Shown piece by piece: positions 17,923 to 27,101 of a stretch of DNA of 27,101 nucleotides; position 1 is the first letter of the stretch, and the number at the start of each line of letters is the position of its first letter. The notes under the pieces were generated by a model. That model saw nothing but the letters and a program-made list of their open reading frames with translations, was not told the DNA's origin and made no database searches. The stretch is from Cylindrodendrum hubeiense (Eukaryota > Ascomycota > Sordariomycetes > Hypocreales > Nectriaceae), in contig JAANBB010000492.1 in the NCBI GenBank assembly GCA_014621425.1, positions 1 through 27,101 on the forward strand, written 5' to 3'. The translations under genes were made by a program, and so were the position numbers.

Positions 17923-19842
17923 ATGGAGCATTCATCGCCATACCAATACCTGCCACTCCAGCGTCCAAGAAATATTCGCATTTTACGCCTTTCGGGAGGA
18001 ACCTCTAGGATCTTATTCGCCGAACTTGTCGAAACAACGCTCGGCAACCATCAATCATACGAGGCCATATCTTATAGCTGGGGCAAGCTCGACAAGTCTC
18101 ATACTCTCGCCATACAAGGCGGTAGCACTATCAAGATCGCCGAGTCGCTCTACAATGCCTTGCGAGCTACCCGTCATTCCAAGATAGAGGATGGCGCTCG
18201 GAACCTCTGGGCCGATGGTGTTTGCATCAATCAAGGCGATCAGAATGAGCGGAGTCAGCAGGTCATGTTAATGGCTGAAGTTTATCAGTCGGCGCATCGT
18301 GTCATCACGTACATTGGAGAGAATACTCTCAAGGTCGACCGAGGAATCAACTTGGCCAACAACCTCATTTCTTGTTTCGAAGAACGTCGCAAAACTATCA
18401 ATTCCGCCACGGTACTCAATGTCTACGCTAAGCATAGCATCCCTAGTGAATCTGATCCTGATTGGGCCTCTTTGCGAGACTTTCTTGACAGGTCATGGTA
18501 CACTAGGATATGGATTATTCAGGAGTCTGTTCAGAATCCAAACATGATAATGATGTGTGGGGATGTGGAAATTGATTGGAATATCTTCGCAAAACTAAGC
18601 TCTATGATACAGCAAGGGGAGCTCAACCAGTTCGTGGCAATCCAGCCATATTTGGCACGGTACGCCGGAGCGATGTGTTCCATCGACTATTTGAGAGGTC
18701 AATATCGGAGAAGACCACTGTGTCTCCTGGACCTCCTCACAGCTTCCCGAGACCTCGGTTGCACGGACCCCAGAGATCGTGTGTTCGCGCTCTCATCCCT
18801 TTGTCGGGATTATCAGGTCACCCCAGACTACAATAAGTCCAAAGTGGATGTATACACAGAAACAGCACGGCACTTGTTATCTTTCAACGGTCTGATGACT
18901 CTCAGCTTCGCAGGCACCAGAAGAACTCCTGAAATCCCGTCCTGGATTCCGGATTGGAGCGTGCCGATGAATGGCATCCCCATCCTTCAATGCCAACTTT
19001 CCGATGCCTCAGGATGTCTGAAACCGAACATTCAGATAGACACTTCGGTCTCTGGATCCCTGCGCCTATCCGGCAAAATATATGATGAGATTGTCCATGT
19101 GACAGACACAATGCGGAGGACCTTCGTTGTGGCAAGAATGTCGCGATATTCTTGGGCTCGCGACCAGTACTTACGGCTCAACTCTTCCGGGTGTGTCTAT
19201 CCAGGAGGCGGGACATACCTTGATGCCTTCTGGCGAACTCTCATATTAAACTTAGATTCCGAACGGTCCTTCGAAAAGAGCCATGCCCCAGCTTCACTAG
19301 GGAGGGCCTTTGAAGAATACGTGCGCCCGGTAAAGCTGTGGGCTAGAATTGAAGCTCTGGAAGAGCTTTTGAGGCACCACCCGTCCCGCCAGCCGAAACC
19401 TCCAGACATTGATCCTGCGATAATGGAGGCTTGGAGGAGGGACCTTTGCCTGAAGACAGTCCATTCTGGGACCGGTGACGGTAGAGAAAACATATTCAGC
19501 CTACTTCGTCAAGGGAAAACCATCAACCAAAGGCAAATCAATCAAGGGAAACCCAATCAAGGGCAACGAGGCTACAAGTACTATGGTGCTGTGCTCCACG
19601 CGGGCAATCTCCACCGCAAGCTCTTCACGACCAAGGCCGGTTACATCGGAATGGGTGCGGCGGAGATTCAGGCTGGTGACGTGGTTGCGTTCTTCTCTGG
19701 CGCAAAGGTCCCGTTCGTGCTTCGGCGGCAAAAGGGATCTTCTGGGCACACGCTTGTGGCTGACTGCTATGTCCACGGACTGATGAACGGAGAGGCATGG
19801 CGGGGCGGCAGGGGTACTACGAGGGTCCTCACATTGATGTAG
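17923..19842 (+). CDS. HET-domain (heterokaryon incompatibility) protein
   Basis: This is a 639-residue intronless protein of the fungal HET family, whose members act in non-self recognition and can trigger growth arrest or cell death on fusion with incompatible strains. The HET domain (PF06985 type) spans roughly residues 46-201. It shows the three conserved blocks in order: YEAISYSWG (46-54), LWADGVCINQGDQNERSQQV (95-114), and RSWYTRIWIIQE (190-201). The middle region has the common DPRDRVFALSSL segment. The C-terminal block LFTTKAGYIGMG...AGDVVAFFSGAKVPFVLR (from about 567) recurs in many HET proteins. Residues 530-550 hold a Gln/Asn-rich repeat of about five residues. No NACHT, WD40 or other partner domain is visible, so the signal it senses is unknown. 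The ATG at 17923 gives the usual N-terminus (PYQYLPLQ...IRILRL). It lies in gene-poor DNA 1.09 kb before the copper ATPase on the same strand. Confidence 0.93.
   Translation: MEHSSPYQYLPLQRPRNIRILRLSGGTSRILFAELVETTLGNHQSYEAISYSWGKLDKSHTLAIQGGSTIKIAESLYNALRATRHSKIEDGARNLWADGVCINQGDQNERSQQVMLMAEVYQSAHRVITYIGENTLKVDRGINLANNLISCFEERRKTINSATVLNVYAKHSIPSESDPDWASLRDFLDRSWYTRIWIIQESVQNPNMIMMCGDVEIDWNIFAKLSSMIQQGELNQFVAIQPYLARYAGAMCSIDYLRGQYRRRPLCLLDLLTASRDLGCTDPRDRVFALSSLCRDYQVTPDYNKSKVDVYTETARHLLSFNGLMTLSFAGTRRTPEIPSWIPDWSVPMNGIPILQCQLSDASGCLKPNIQIDTSVSGSLRLSGKIYDEIVHVTDTMRRTFVVARMSRYSWARDQYLRLNSSGCVYPGGGTYLDAFWRTLILNLDSERSFEKSHAPASLGRAFEEYVRPVKLWARIEALEELLRHHPSRQPKPPDIDPAIMEAWRRDLCLKTVHSGTGDGRENIFSLLRQGKTINQRQINQGKPNQGQRGYKYYGAVLHAGNLHRKLFTTKAGYIGMGAAEIQAGDVVAFFSGAKVPFVLRRQKGSSGHTLVADCYVHGLMNGEAWRGGRGTTRVLTLM
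19510..19572 (+). repeat. In-frame 15-bp tandem repeat in the HET gene
   Basis: Units starting CAAGGG or CAAAGG and ending AAT/AAC give QGKTIN, QRQIN, QGKPN, QGQRG (residues 530-550). The unit is 15 bp (one is 18 bp), so copy-number change would keep the frame. The repeat sits in a hydrophilic linker just before the conserved C-terminal block. Confidence 0.8.
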
Positions 19843-20167
19843 AGTGTAGATAGAAATAAGTGATGAGTGTTCCTGTGTTCTGGTGGTCTATTGGTTTAGG
19901 GAGTAGGTGGGATTGCAGTGTGGTGGACGTTAAATGAGGGTTACTAAGCAACTCGTTGAGTTACTAAGTCAATGTGGCGAAACTGTGACAGAGCTCTGAC
20001 TCTGAGTGATGTTGGGACGGGCAAGAATGCAATATCGCCTACACCGCGTGCTCTGTCTTGGGTGATTCTCGAATACCGTGGATGATTAGTCACAAGGCAT
20101 GGGATTCTGGACCTGCCGCCCTGGACTGAGCTGAGAAATCCCAGTGGCGGCGCAATTCTCGCTGTCA

Positions 20168-20227
20168 AGTAAGTGGTAAGTGGTAAATGGTAAGTGGTAA
20201 CTAAAGGGTAACTAAATGGCAAGTGGC
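20168..20227 (+). repeat. Tandem GTAAGTGG / GTAACTAAAGG repeats
   Basis: Three 9-10-bp taagtggtaa-type units are followed by two gtaactaaa units and a final caagtgg. The arrangement suggests repeated slippage of one ancestral motif. It lies about 700 bp upstream of the copper ATPase. Confidence 0.8.
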
Positions 20228-20331
20228 CAGGGTGGACGCCGCACAATGGCCGCGGAGACCGAACCGGTTTTTAGTGGAGATCGGTGGCCCCACCAGCAAA
20301 TTTGGCGCCCGGGTCCCCACCCACTCCCCCG

Positions 20332-20364
20332 AACTGCAGAACTGCAGAGCTGCAGCTGCAGAAG
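20332..20364. repeat. Clustered CTGCAG palindromes
   Basis: Four CTGCAG sites within 33 bp, spaced by 1-3 bases, form a direct repeat made of palindromes. This could be a multi-site operator or simple slippage. Confidence 0.75.
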
Positions 20365-20930
20365 TTCAAGCCTGAGCTCAGCGTCGCTGTGACTTCTCCA
20401 CGGCGGTGGCTTGTCTATCAGTCGAAAAGTCACTATGCCCTGGGAGAAACTCACTGACCGCAGGCCACATCCCTCCGTGATGATGCTTCTCCGCAGCTGT
20501 CAAGTGACCCGTTGTGGCCACTGAGCAGCTCGTTGACTAGTTCGACTGACCCGGTTGGTCAGCCATTTGGCGCTAGCGCAACCACCATGATGGCACCCCA
20601 GCTTGCGAGATTTGTGCGGATTTTGGGCTCATGGCCTAAGTATTAAAATGCCCACTTCCGGCTCGAGACAAGAAAAACTCATCCTTCTCCTGCACTCTTG
20701 TCTCTATGCCCGATTCCAGGGACCTTTTTACGCTGAATACTCATCACCCTCCAAAAACCTCTCCGTGTCTCGGAATTAAGGCGCTGCGCATTATCTGCTC
20801 CCCTAGTAGTCAGTGACTTACAGCGTATACTTCATTCATTCCGTTCACGTCGCCCTTTGCAGCTTCCTTATCTTCTTTTCACCTCAACCTCATTCTCCGC
20901 CTCCTTCTTTTTCTACGAAAGACCTCAATC

Positions 20931-23900
20931 ATGGCATCTCCCAACATCGTCACAACATCTTACCTACTGGGTAACCTTCACTGCCCGTCTTGCGTCGCCC
21001 TGATCCGCTCGCTGCTGCACGACACATACGGCGACGATGTGCTCTGGGTTTCACCAAACCTCGTCACCTCCGTCGTGACGGTCGAGCACAGAGGTGACTC
21101 TGTTGCTTCGGTGCGCAGCATGGAGAAGACTCTGCAAGATGTTGGTTTTGACATCTTCGGAGTACACACCACTGCCGACACCACCGATCTCGAACGCGGC
21201 TCGCAAGTCGAGCTGGGCGAGAGCAGTCGCGCCATGGATTCTAACAGTCATTTCAACTCTTGGTTTCGCTCCTTGTGGTCGAGGCAGTCACCTTCTATCA
21301 TGGAGTCAGCCAAGGCCGCTCACATCGAAAACTGCCAAGAATGTCAATCCGATGCGGCAAGAAGCCCTACCCCAGGACAAGACGCCGACAAGGGACAACT
21401 AGTTCAAGTGATAACTGCAACTTCCGAATATTCAGACACCAAGGTCATGCCTCAACCTCTCCAACAAGTCATTGTGGAGCCAGAACTCCCATCTTCGTCG
21501 TGGCGAGTGACAGTCTCCATTGGCGGCATGACTTGTGCCGTCTGTGTCAACACCATCAGCGACGAACTCAACAAGAACCCTTGGATCTCTCACGTTGCGG
21601 TAAATCTCGTCATGAACAGTGCCACAATAGACTACACTGAGGAAAATCGAACACAAGACATTGTCGATGCCATCGAGGACTTGGGGTACGACGCCGCAAT
21701 TGACAAGGTCATCAACCTTCAGGAACAACGTGTATCGGCAGATGGGCGGGATATCGAGATCAAGGTTGACGGCATCTTTTGTTCCCGCTGCCCTGAGCGT
21801 ATCAGCACGACTTTGAAGAGCCTCGGTCCCAACCGACTCGAGATTCTCCAAGAGCCTTCTCCTGCAAACCCCATCCTTAAACTCCACTACACACCCGAGA
21901 CACCAAACTTCACCATTCGACACATACTGCGAGCCATAGAGGCCGCCGATACATCCCTCCGCACGTCTATCTATCATCCCCCAACCCTCGAGGAACGATC
22001 TAGAGCCATCAGAGAAAAGCATCAACGCTCGCTTCTGGTGCGCGAGATCCTAACCATCATCGTCGCCATTCCTACCTTTATACTCGGCATAGTCTACATG
22101 AGCCTACTACCTGACACCAACCCTGGAAAGATGTATCTCATGGACCCTTGGGCCTCAGGGCTCAGTCGCCTCGACATTTCCCTATTCATACTCGCCACCC
22201 CAGTCTACTTCCTAGCCGCCGACGTCTTCCACGTCCGCGCAATCAAGGAGGTGCGAACCATGTGGCGCTCCGGGAGTCGGATCCCTGTGATGCAGCGGTT
22301 CTGGAAATTTGGTAGCATGAACATGCTGATCTCACTGGGCACAAGTATCGCCTACTTTTCGTCAGTCGCGCAGATGATTGTGGCCGCCGTCTCCAACCGA
22401 AATCATCATAGCTCAGAAGCCGAATTCTATTTCGACTCCGTCGTCTTCTTGACACTCTTCCTATTGGCGGGAAGATTGATTGAGGGGTACAGCAAGTCCA
22501 AAACTGGTGACGCCGTGGAGTCGCTGGGAAAGCTACGACCGACCACTGCCCTCCTCCTCGAGAAGGACAAGACTGGGGCTCAAGTGACTACAACGATACC
22601 CATCGATCAGATAGATGCTGGTGATGTGATACGGGTCCCCCATGGTACATCGCCAGCAGCAGACGGTATCATTATCACTGGAGAGACCAGTTTCGATGAG
22701 TCGAGTCTCACTGGCGAGTCCCGGCCCATCAAGAAGGCACCAGGCGACCAGGTCTTTGCGGGTACTGTTAACAAGGCTTCAGCCATCACTGTGAGCGTAA
22801 CAGGAACATCAGGTCGATCGATGCTTGACCAAATCGTCCAAGTCGTTCGAGAGGGCCAAACTAAGCGCGCGCCCATCGAGCAGATCGCCGATGTCCTGAC
22901 AACCTACTTCGTCCCTGTCATCACACTCATCGCCATCGTCACCTGGGCCGTCTGGATGGCGCTCGGCTACTCGAACATGATATCAGACAAAGAAGGAGAC
23001 TCGGCTGGCGGCTGGGTCGCCTTTGCTTTCCAGTTTGCCATCGCCGTGTTCGTCGTTGCATGCCCATGTGGTCTCGCCCTCGCGGCTCCAACGGCAATCT
23101 TTGTGGGTGGCGGCATCGCGGCCAAGCACGGCATCCTCGCCAAGGGAGGCGGCGAGGCATTTGAGAAGGCGAGCAAGATCGATTGCGTCGTGTTTGACAA
23201 GACGGGTACCCTCACCGAGGGCGGAGCACCGCAGATCACGGATTCTGCCATCTTCCCGGACAACGAGCAGGCTAGCGAAGCCGAACGCCGTACGCTCATG
23301 TCAGTTCTAAAGGCAGTTGAGGAGAACAGCAGCCATCCTATTGCCACTGCCATTGTCGCATTTTGCGGCGCTGATACTCGAGCGGCCGAGGTTGAGGGGC
23401 TGGAAGAGTTGCCCGGAAAGGGGATGAAGGCGACTTACACGGATAACACAAACGAGACTGCCGCGATCCTCGTGGGCAACGAACTCCTGATGCGCGATGC
23501 TTCAGTTGGTCTTTCAGCACATGTCTCCACTCTCCTCGAGACTTGGAAATCAGAAGCCAAGTCCATCGCCCTCGTGGCCATGAAATCATCCGCCCAAGAC
23601 TCCTGGACACTCGCCGCAGCCCTCTCGATCTCGGATCCGATCCGCCGCGAAGCCAGCGCTGTGATCAAGGCCCTCAACTCCCGAGGAACCCAGGTTTGGA
23701 TGCTCTCTGGTGACAACGCAACGACGGCTCGCGCGGTGGCGCAGCTTGTAGGCATCCCCGCCGACAACGTCTTGGCGGAAGTGCTCCCGTCGGAAAAGGC
23801 AGCACAAATCTCGTCGCTCCAGGCATCGCTTCACGCACGCGGTTCAACTTCCCGACGGGCCATGGTGACCATGGTCGGCGACGGCATCAATGACGCACCC

Positions 23901-24281
23901 GCTTTGGCAACGGCCGACGTAGGCATCGCCATCGGATCCGGCAGCGACGTAGCCATCAGCAGCGCGGCGTTCGTCCTGGCGACTTCTCGCCTGGGCGCGG
24001 TGGTCACGTTGTTGGACCTCAGCCACGCCGTGTTCCGCCGCATCCGAGTCAACTTTGCATGGGCCGTCATCTACAACCTGCTCGCGGTGCCGGTTGCCGC
24101 GGGGTGCCTGTACCCGATTACGACGGCGGGGGGCGACCATGTACGGCTGGATCCCGTTTGGGCGGCGCTGGCGATGGCGCTGTCGAGCATCAGCGTGGTG
24201 TTGAGCAGCCTGAGCCTGCGGACGAGGGTACCGGGAGTCGGCTTCCGATACAACAAGGTTGTGGATGAGGCGGAGGAGTAA
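20931..24281 (+). CDS. Copper-transporting P1B-type ATPase (CrpA/Ccc2-like)
   Basis: This ATP-driven pump moves Cu(I) out of the cytosol, either to the cell exterior or into a secretory compartment. The protein is 1116 residues and intronless. The N-terminus has metal-binding HMA-like sites: HCPSC (17-21), GGMTCAVC (198-205) and FCSRC (283-287), plus a lone CQEC (135-138) in the linker. Catalytic parts are in order: actuator TGES (594-597), membrane CPC (711-713), phosphorylation site DKTGTLT (756-762), nucleotide-domain HP (802-803) and hinge GDGINDAPA (from 983). The last two membrane segments carry YN (VIYNLL) and MALSS, the P1B-1 signature for Cu+. The spread-out, divergent N-terminal sites look more like the copper-exporting CrpA group than the Golgi Ccc2 pumps, whose sites are usually the GMTCxxC type, but this is a tentative choice. 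The ATG follows a pyrimidine-rich leader. Copper transport is very likely; localisation is not established. Confidence 0.95.
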   Translation: MASPNIVTTSYLLGNLHCPSCVALIRSLLHDTYGDDVLWVSPNLVTSVVTVEHRGDSVASVRSMEKTLQDVGFDIFGVHTTADTTDLERGSQVELGESSRAMDSNSHFNSWFRSLWSRQSPSIMESAKAAHIENCQECQSDAARSPTPGQDADKGQLVQVITATSEYSDTKVMPQPLQQVIVEPELPSSSWRVTVSIGGMTCAVCVNTISDELNKNPWISHVAVNLVMNSATIDYTEENRTQDIVDAIEDLGYDAAIDKVINLQEQRVSADGRDIEIKVDGIFCSRCPERISTTLKSLGPNRLEILQEPSPANPILKLHYTPETPNFTIRHILRAIEAADTSLRTSIYHPPTLEERSRAIREKHQRSLLVREILTIIVAIPTFILGIVYMSLLPDTNPGKMYLMDPWASGLSRLDISLFILATPVYFLAADVFHVRAIKEVRTMWRSGSRIPVMQRFWKFGSMNMLISLGTSIAYFSSVAQMIVAAVSNRNHHSSEAEFYFDSVVFLTLFLLAGRLIEGYSKSKTGDAVESLGKLRPTTALLLEKDKTGAQVTTTIPIDQIDAGDVIRVPHGTSPAADGIIITGETSFDESSLTGESRPIKKAPGDQVFAGTVNKASAITVSVTGTSGRSMLDQIVQVVREGQTKRAPIEQIADVLTTYFVPVITLIAIVTWAVWMALGYSNMISDKEGDSAGGWVAFAFQFAIAVFVVACPCGLALAAPTAIFVGGGIAAKHGILAKGGGEAFEKASKIDCVVFDKTGTLTEGGAPQITDSAIFPDNEQASEAERRTLMSVLKAVEENSSHPIATAIVAFCGADTRAAEVEGLEELPGKGMKATYTDNTNETAAILVGNELLMRDASVGLSAHVSTLLETWKSEAKSIALVAMKSSAQDSWTLAAALSISDPIRREASAVIKALNSRGTQVWMLSGDNATTARAVAQLVGIPADNVLAEVLPSEKAAQISSLQASLHARGSTSRRAMVTMVGDGINDAPALATADVGIAIGSGSDVAISSAAFVLATSRLGAVVTLLDLSHAVFRRIRVNFAWAVIYNLLAVPVAAGCLYPITTAGGDHVRLDPVWAALAMALSSISVVLSSLSLRTRVPGVGFRYNKVVDEAEE

Positions 24282-24380
24282 TATTTCCTGTGGCTGATGT
24301 CTCTGTTTATCAGCGTTAGGTGTTCAGGTTGATTTTTGGCTTGTGCAAATGGACCACGGTTTGGTGGTCTAGACAACTAT

Positions 24381-24420
24381 GGTTGGATTGTGTTGGACTG
24401 GGTTGGACTGGGTTGGACGT
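24381..24420 (+). repeat. Four-copy 10-bp tandem repeat (ggttggactg)
   Basis: Four consecutive decamers: ggttggattg, tgttggactg, ggttggactg, ggttggacgt. They lie about 100 bp after the copper-ATPase stop and so may be within its 3' UTR. Like the array at 1211-1260 the period is 10 bp, although the motif is unrelated. Confidence 0.9.
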
Positions 24421-25279
24421 TGAAGAAAGATGTATACTATACTCCGTACTCCATACTGAGTGAGCCCTCACAAATAATACCAGTACGATCAACGATACAT
24501 GTCAAATCGAGCCCCCTGTCCCAGTCATGGATAATCCTCCAACTGTATCTCACATGCAAGCCAATGAGTCTTCATCAGATCTGCCCACAGCCTCAGCCCC
24601 AGCCCCAGAAAAAGATCCCCTCGTCTTCGGGTCCGAAACATGATGCCGCCCCCAGCTGAAGCCAACGCCATGGTGCGTCCTCCGCTTCTTGGTGTCCGCT
24701 GAATCCTTCCATCCTCCCCTTTGACGCAGTAATACTACCCTCACTTTGTGCTCTAAATACGATACCCTCCAACAGACACCCAAGAATAATTACTTCCCCT
24801 CCTCCTCTCCCATTCCTCCCCCCCCTCTCCTACGCCCTCTCCCACTCCCTCTCTTATTCGCCCCCTTTTTAACGCGCCCGCATATGTCTGAGTATTGCCC
24901 GTATTGCCCGTCTCATCCGTCTCTTAACGCCCCCGACTAAGACCAAGACGCCACGCGCACACCACGCACATGCACACTCATCCTGTGCCGCTTCCCCCGC
25001 CGAGCCACATGCCGGCTCACTCTGCAGCCCGGGACTCCCCCGCAGCAACCCAGACAATTAAACGAAAACCCATCCGCTCGCGCCCGGAAGGCGTCGTGAG
25101 TAAAAGCAATACGGGCGCCTGAGCGTTGGTGGTTATTTTCGTCGCTTCTGTCATGTTCTCGCCCCAGCCGCTTATCCCGCCGGCTGGGATGGATGCACTG
25201 CGCGTCTTCCCTTGCCCGTTAGCCGACATGTTTGGTTTCCCGTGCCAAGTAAAGTGACGGGGCCCTGTAAATTGTTGTT

Positions 25280-25315
25280 TGCCCTGGAGATTGCCCTGGA
25301 GAGTGCCCTGGAAAG
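25280..25315 (+). repeat. Three-copy 12-bp tandem repeat (tgccctggaga)
   Basis: Three 12-bp units tgccctggagat, tgccctggagag and tgccctggaaag in noncoding DNA. Confidence 0.85.
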
Positions 25316-26216
25316 GTTGTGTGGACCCCCCTGGAACCCAGGAAGCCTGTCACCACACCCTTCAACCTACCAGAGTCGCGCACTGCCCAAAAAGGGAAAT
25401 ACAAAGTTCGAGTACAGATTGCATGCACCGGGACCGAAGGCTTAGGTACATGGGTGTCGTCGGGTCAAACCCTGACCGAGGCTGACTGTCAGGCTTCGCT
25501 CAAGGCACCGCCAAAACGCCAAAACGCCAGAAATGCAACTTACACGAAAAAATAGTGGTGTTCGGCTGCGACAAGCAGGGTGGCATACACAAGGCATTGC
25601 AATAGGCACTCATTCGGTCTTTTTAAGTCATGGTCAAAACGGCCGAGCGCCGGGTATTGATTGATTCGATGCTTCGCAAAAGCGGATGACATTTACTTCT
25701 ACCAATGACTCCACTCGCCCATCCCATCCCATCCATATCCCTGAAACGTGGCAGTGTCCATCCCATTCGATGCATTGCCCGTTCCCAGCCATGATCCCCG
25801 TTTGCATGTAGGCGTATATTCCAGACAAGGTTTCCCGATTCCCAAAATCGACACCCATCCAATGCTCCTTCTCATGCCTGTATGCACGCGCCCCTAGCGC
25901 TTTCAAACACAATGCCCTGATGCATTGATGTGTAAATCCGGAACGCCGGTTTCCTGTGGTATCGGAAACCATAGAGAGTACAGTAAATAAAGACAAAATA
26001 GACCCGAGCGTAATAAACTAAACGACAAATGAAAGATGCTTCGGGAGTTTCTCCGCCTCCCGGTTGGTGTATCTGGGTTTCTAGTAAAAGCAGGACGAAA
26101 AAAGCAACCAACGCCATGCCGACTTCTTTTGAGATAAATGAGAATTCGATGCCAACATTGGCCCGTAAACGCCAAGGATATGCAAGATAGTGTGTCCAAG
26201 CATGGAGCACGGTCGT

Positions 26217-27101
26217 CTATCGCACAGCGACGGCACCACCGAGGAGACGTCCCCACATGCCGCGCTTTGAAGGGCGCTGCTTCTTGCTCTGGCTCTCGTG
26301 CATCTGGTACTGCTGGTACTCATCGGCGGAGATCTCGTAAGGGAGCATGCGACCACCGGCGGCGCGAGCCTTGGGGCAGTCGACATCGGCGACGATCTGG
26401 ACCGGTGAGTCGTAGAGGCTGCCCTGCTGGGTCTCATAGAGATATGAGGCCTCGGTCTCCTCGGGGGTGGTGGCTCGGGAGTAGACTCGGCTAGAGGCGA
26501 CGGAAGAGGCGTATGAGCTGGCGGAGCTGCTGTAGCTGAGGCCGGGAGGAGTAATGGGGCCGCTGAGGGTTCGGGTGTGCGAGTGGGTGTGGGCGTGAGT
26601 GCGCTCGGGAGTCGCCTGGCGGGACCGGGACTGGCCTCGGGAAGAGGGAGGGCTGGGGTATCGGGTTGAGGCGGCGTAGATCTCCTGCTGGCGGCGCTTC
26701 TCCTCGCGGTGGCGCATCTTCTTGGCGTGTCGCTCGGCGACCTTGTGGCGGAGAGGCTCAAGGAAGTCGTCGAGCTCGCGGTAGAGGTCCTCCTCGGTAA
26801 TGCGGAGGTCCCACTCGAGAAGGAAGAGAAGCTGCTTCTCCATGAGGTTGACCTCGGTGCGGCTGAAGCCAAAGTTGTACATCTCGGTGTTGATGTTGGA
26901 GTAGTTGGCCCAGTGCTTGTTCTTGGGGGAGCTGTCGTTGAGGTACTTGGCGGCCAGGATGAGGGCGGCGAGGAAGATGCGGTGGGTGGTACATCGCAGG
27001 CCGCGGGCCATGGGCTGGAGCTTTGACTTGAGGCGGGTGAGGTAGACGAGGGTGGACATCAAGGTGGGGACCTGGACGTTGGAGGAGACGACGAGCTGGG
27101 T
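26217..27101 (-). CDS. PHO85-type (Pcl/PclA) cyclin, 3' part
   Basis: This is a regulatory subunit of a Pho85-like cyclin-dependent kinase, acting in G1/S, polarity or nutrient control. The 5' end lies beyond 27101, and 294 residues are present, ending in TAG. The visible part opens inside the cyclin box (VQVPTLMSTLVYLTRL). It contains the group signature HRIFLAALILAAKYLNDSS, then NKHWANYS, and the segment FGFSRTEVNLMEKQLLFLLE, followed by WDLRITEEDLYREL. This matches yeast Pcl1/Pcl2 and S. pombe Pas1 type cyclins. After the box comes a basic helix (AERHAKKMRHREEKRRQQE), then a Ser/Pro/Thr-rich, probably disordered tail with many SP/TP sites that could be phosphorylated, and a basic C-terminus. 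There is no intron in the visible part. The gene faces the copper ATPase tail to tail. Confidence 0.92.
   Translation of the reverse strand, partial: TQLVVSSNVQVPTLMSTLVYLTRLKSKLQPMARGLRCTTHRIFLAALILAAKYLNDSSPKNKHWANYSNINTEMYNFGFSRTEVNLMEKQLLFLLEWDLRITEEDLYRELDDFLEPLRHKVAERHAKKMRHREEKRRQQEIYAASTRYPSPPSSRGQSRSRQATPERTHAHTHSHTRTLSGPITPPGLSYSSSASSYASSVASSRVYSRATTPEETEASYLYETQQGSLYDSPVQIVADVDCPKARAAGGRMLPYEISADEYQQYQMHESQSKKQRPSKRGMWGRLLGGAVAVR

Larger units (their letters stand above)
19843..20930. other. HET to copper-ATPase intergenic region with tandem repeats and promoter-like leader
   Basis: No gene was found. It contains a GTAAGTGG-type repeat (20168-20227) and a run of PstI-like palindromes (20332-20364). 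A TATA-like tattaaaat lies near 20640, and a pyrimidine-rich leader (about 20850-20920) runs up to the ATPase ATG, which is typical of a fungal promoter and 5' UTR. Confidence 0.55.
24282..26216. other. Convergent intergenic region between copper ATPase and cyclin
   Basis: Both flanking genes end here, so 3' UTRs are expected at each side. No gene is recognised. The region contains a 10-bp tandem repeat (24381-24420), a long pyrimidine tract (24797-24870) followed by an 18-codon ORF starting at 24884 (MSEYCPYCPSHPSLNAPD), and a tgccctggaga repeat (25280-25315). The tract and mini-ORF look like a promoter/leader pair, but no larger plus-strand frame follows. Confidence 0.5.

Overview
This window looks like nuclear DNA of a filamentous ascomycete (Pezizomycotina, most likely a sordariomycete). 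The evidence is short spliceosomal introns of about 55-95 nt with GTRNGT-type donors and CTRAC-like branch sites, C- or G-ending codons in the housekeeping genes, a HET-domain gene, a fungal-type sulfite reductase alpha subunit and a PHO85-type cyclin. Species cannot be named from sequence alone.

Layout. (1) Positions 1-861 hold the 3' part of an FAD-dependent amine/amino-acid oxidase-like gene (+), cut by the window edge and apparently frameshifted near position 100. (2) Positions 862 to about 5400 are a GC-rich gene desert full of short tandem repeats and pyrimidine tracts. (3) Positions 5400-8009 hold no recognised gene, although a minus-strand spliced gene ending at 5713 is possible. (4) 8010-11183 (-) is the flavoprotein subunit of sulfite reductase (MET10), with a uORF carrying a possible intron in its leader. 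(5) 12359-14020 (-) is a four-exon dicarboxylate/amino-acid:cation symporter with an in-frame TAA at codon 169, which is either a nonsense mutation or lies inside an 87-nt cryptic intron (exitron). (6) 14021-17922 is a 3.9-kb stretch with no recognised gene. (7) 17923-19842 (+) is an intronless HET-domain protein. (8) 20931-24281 (+) is a P1B-type copper-transporting ATPase. (9) 24282-26216 is a convergent intergenic region. (10) 26217-27101 (-) is the 3' part of a PHO85-type cyclin that runs off the window.

The genes do not form an obvious pathway or cluster. Sulfite reduction, carboxylate/amino-acid uptake, copper transport and cyclin functions are general cell physiology. The HET gene sits in gene-poor surroundings typical of variable accessory DNA. 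I found no tRNA, rRNA, CRISPR array or intact transposon. I see no strong case for a new multi-gene system. The best leads are the exitron/nonsense site in the symporter, the MET10 leader uORF, the unrecognised spliced gene candidate at 5.7-6.3 kb, and the in-frame repeat in the HET protein.
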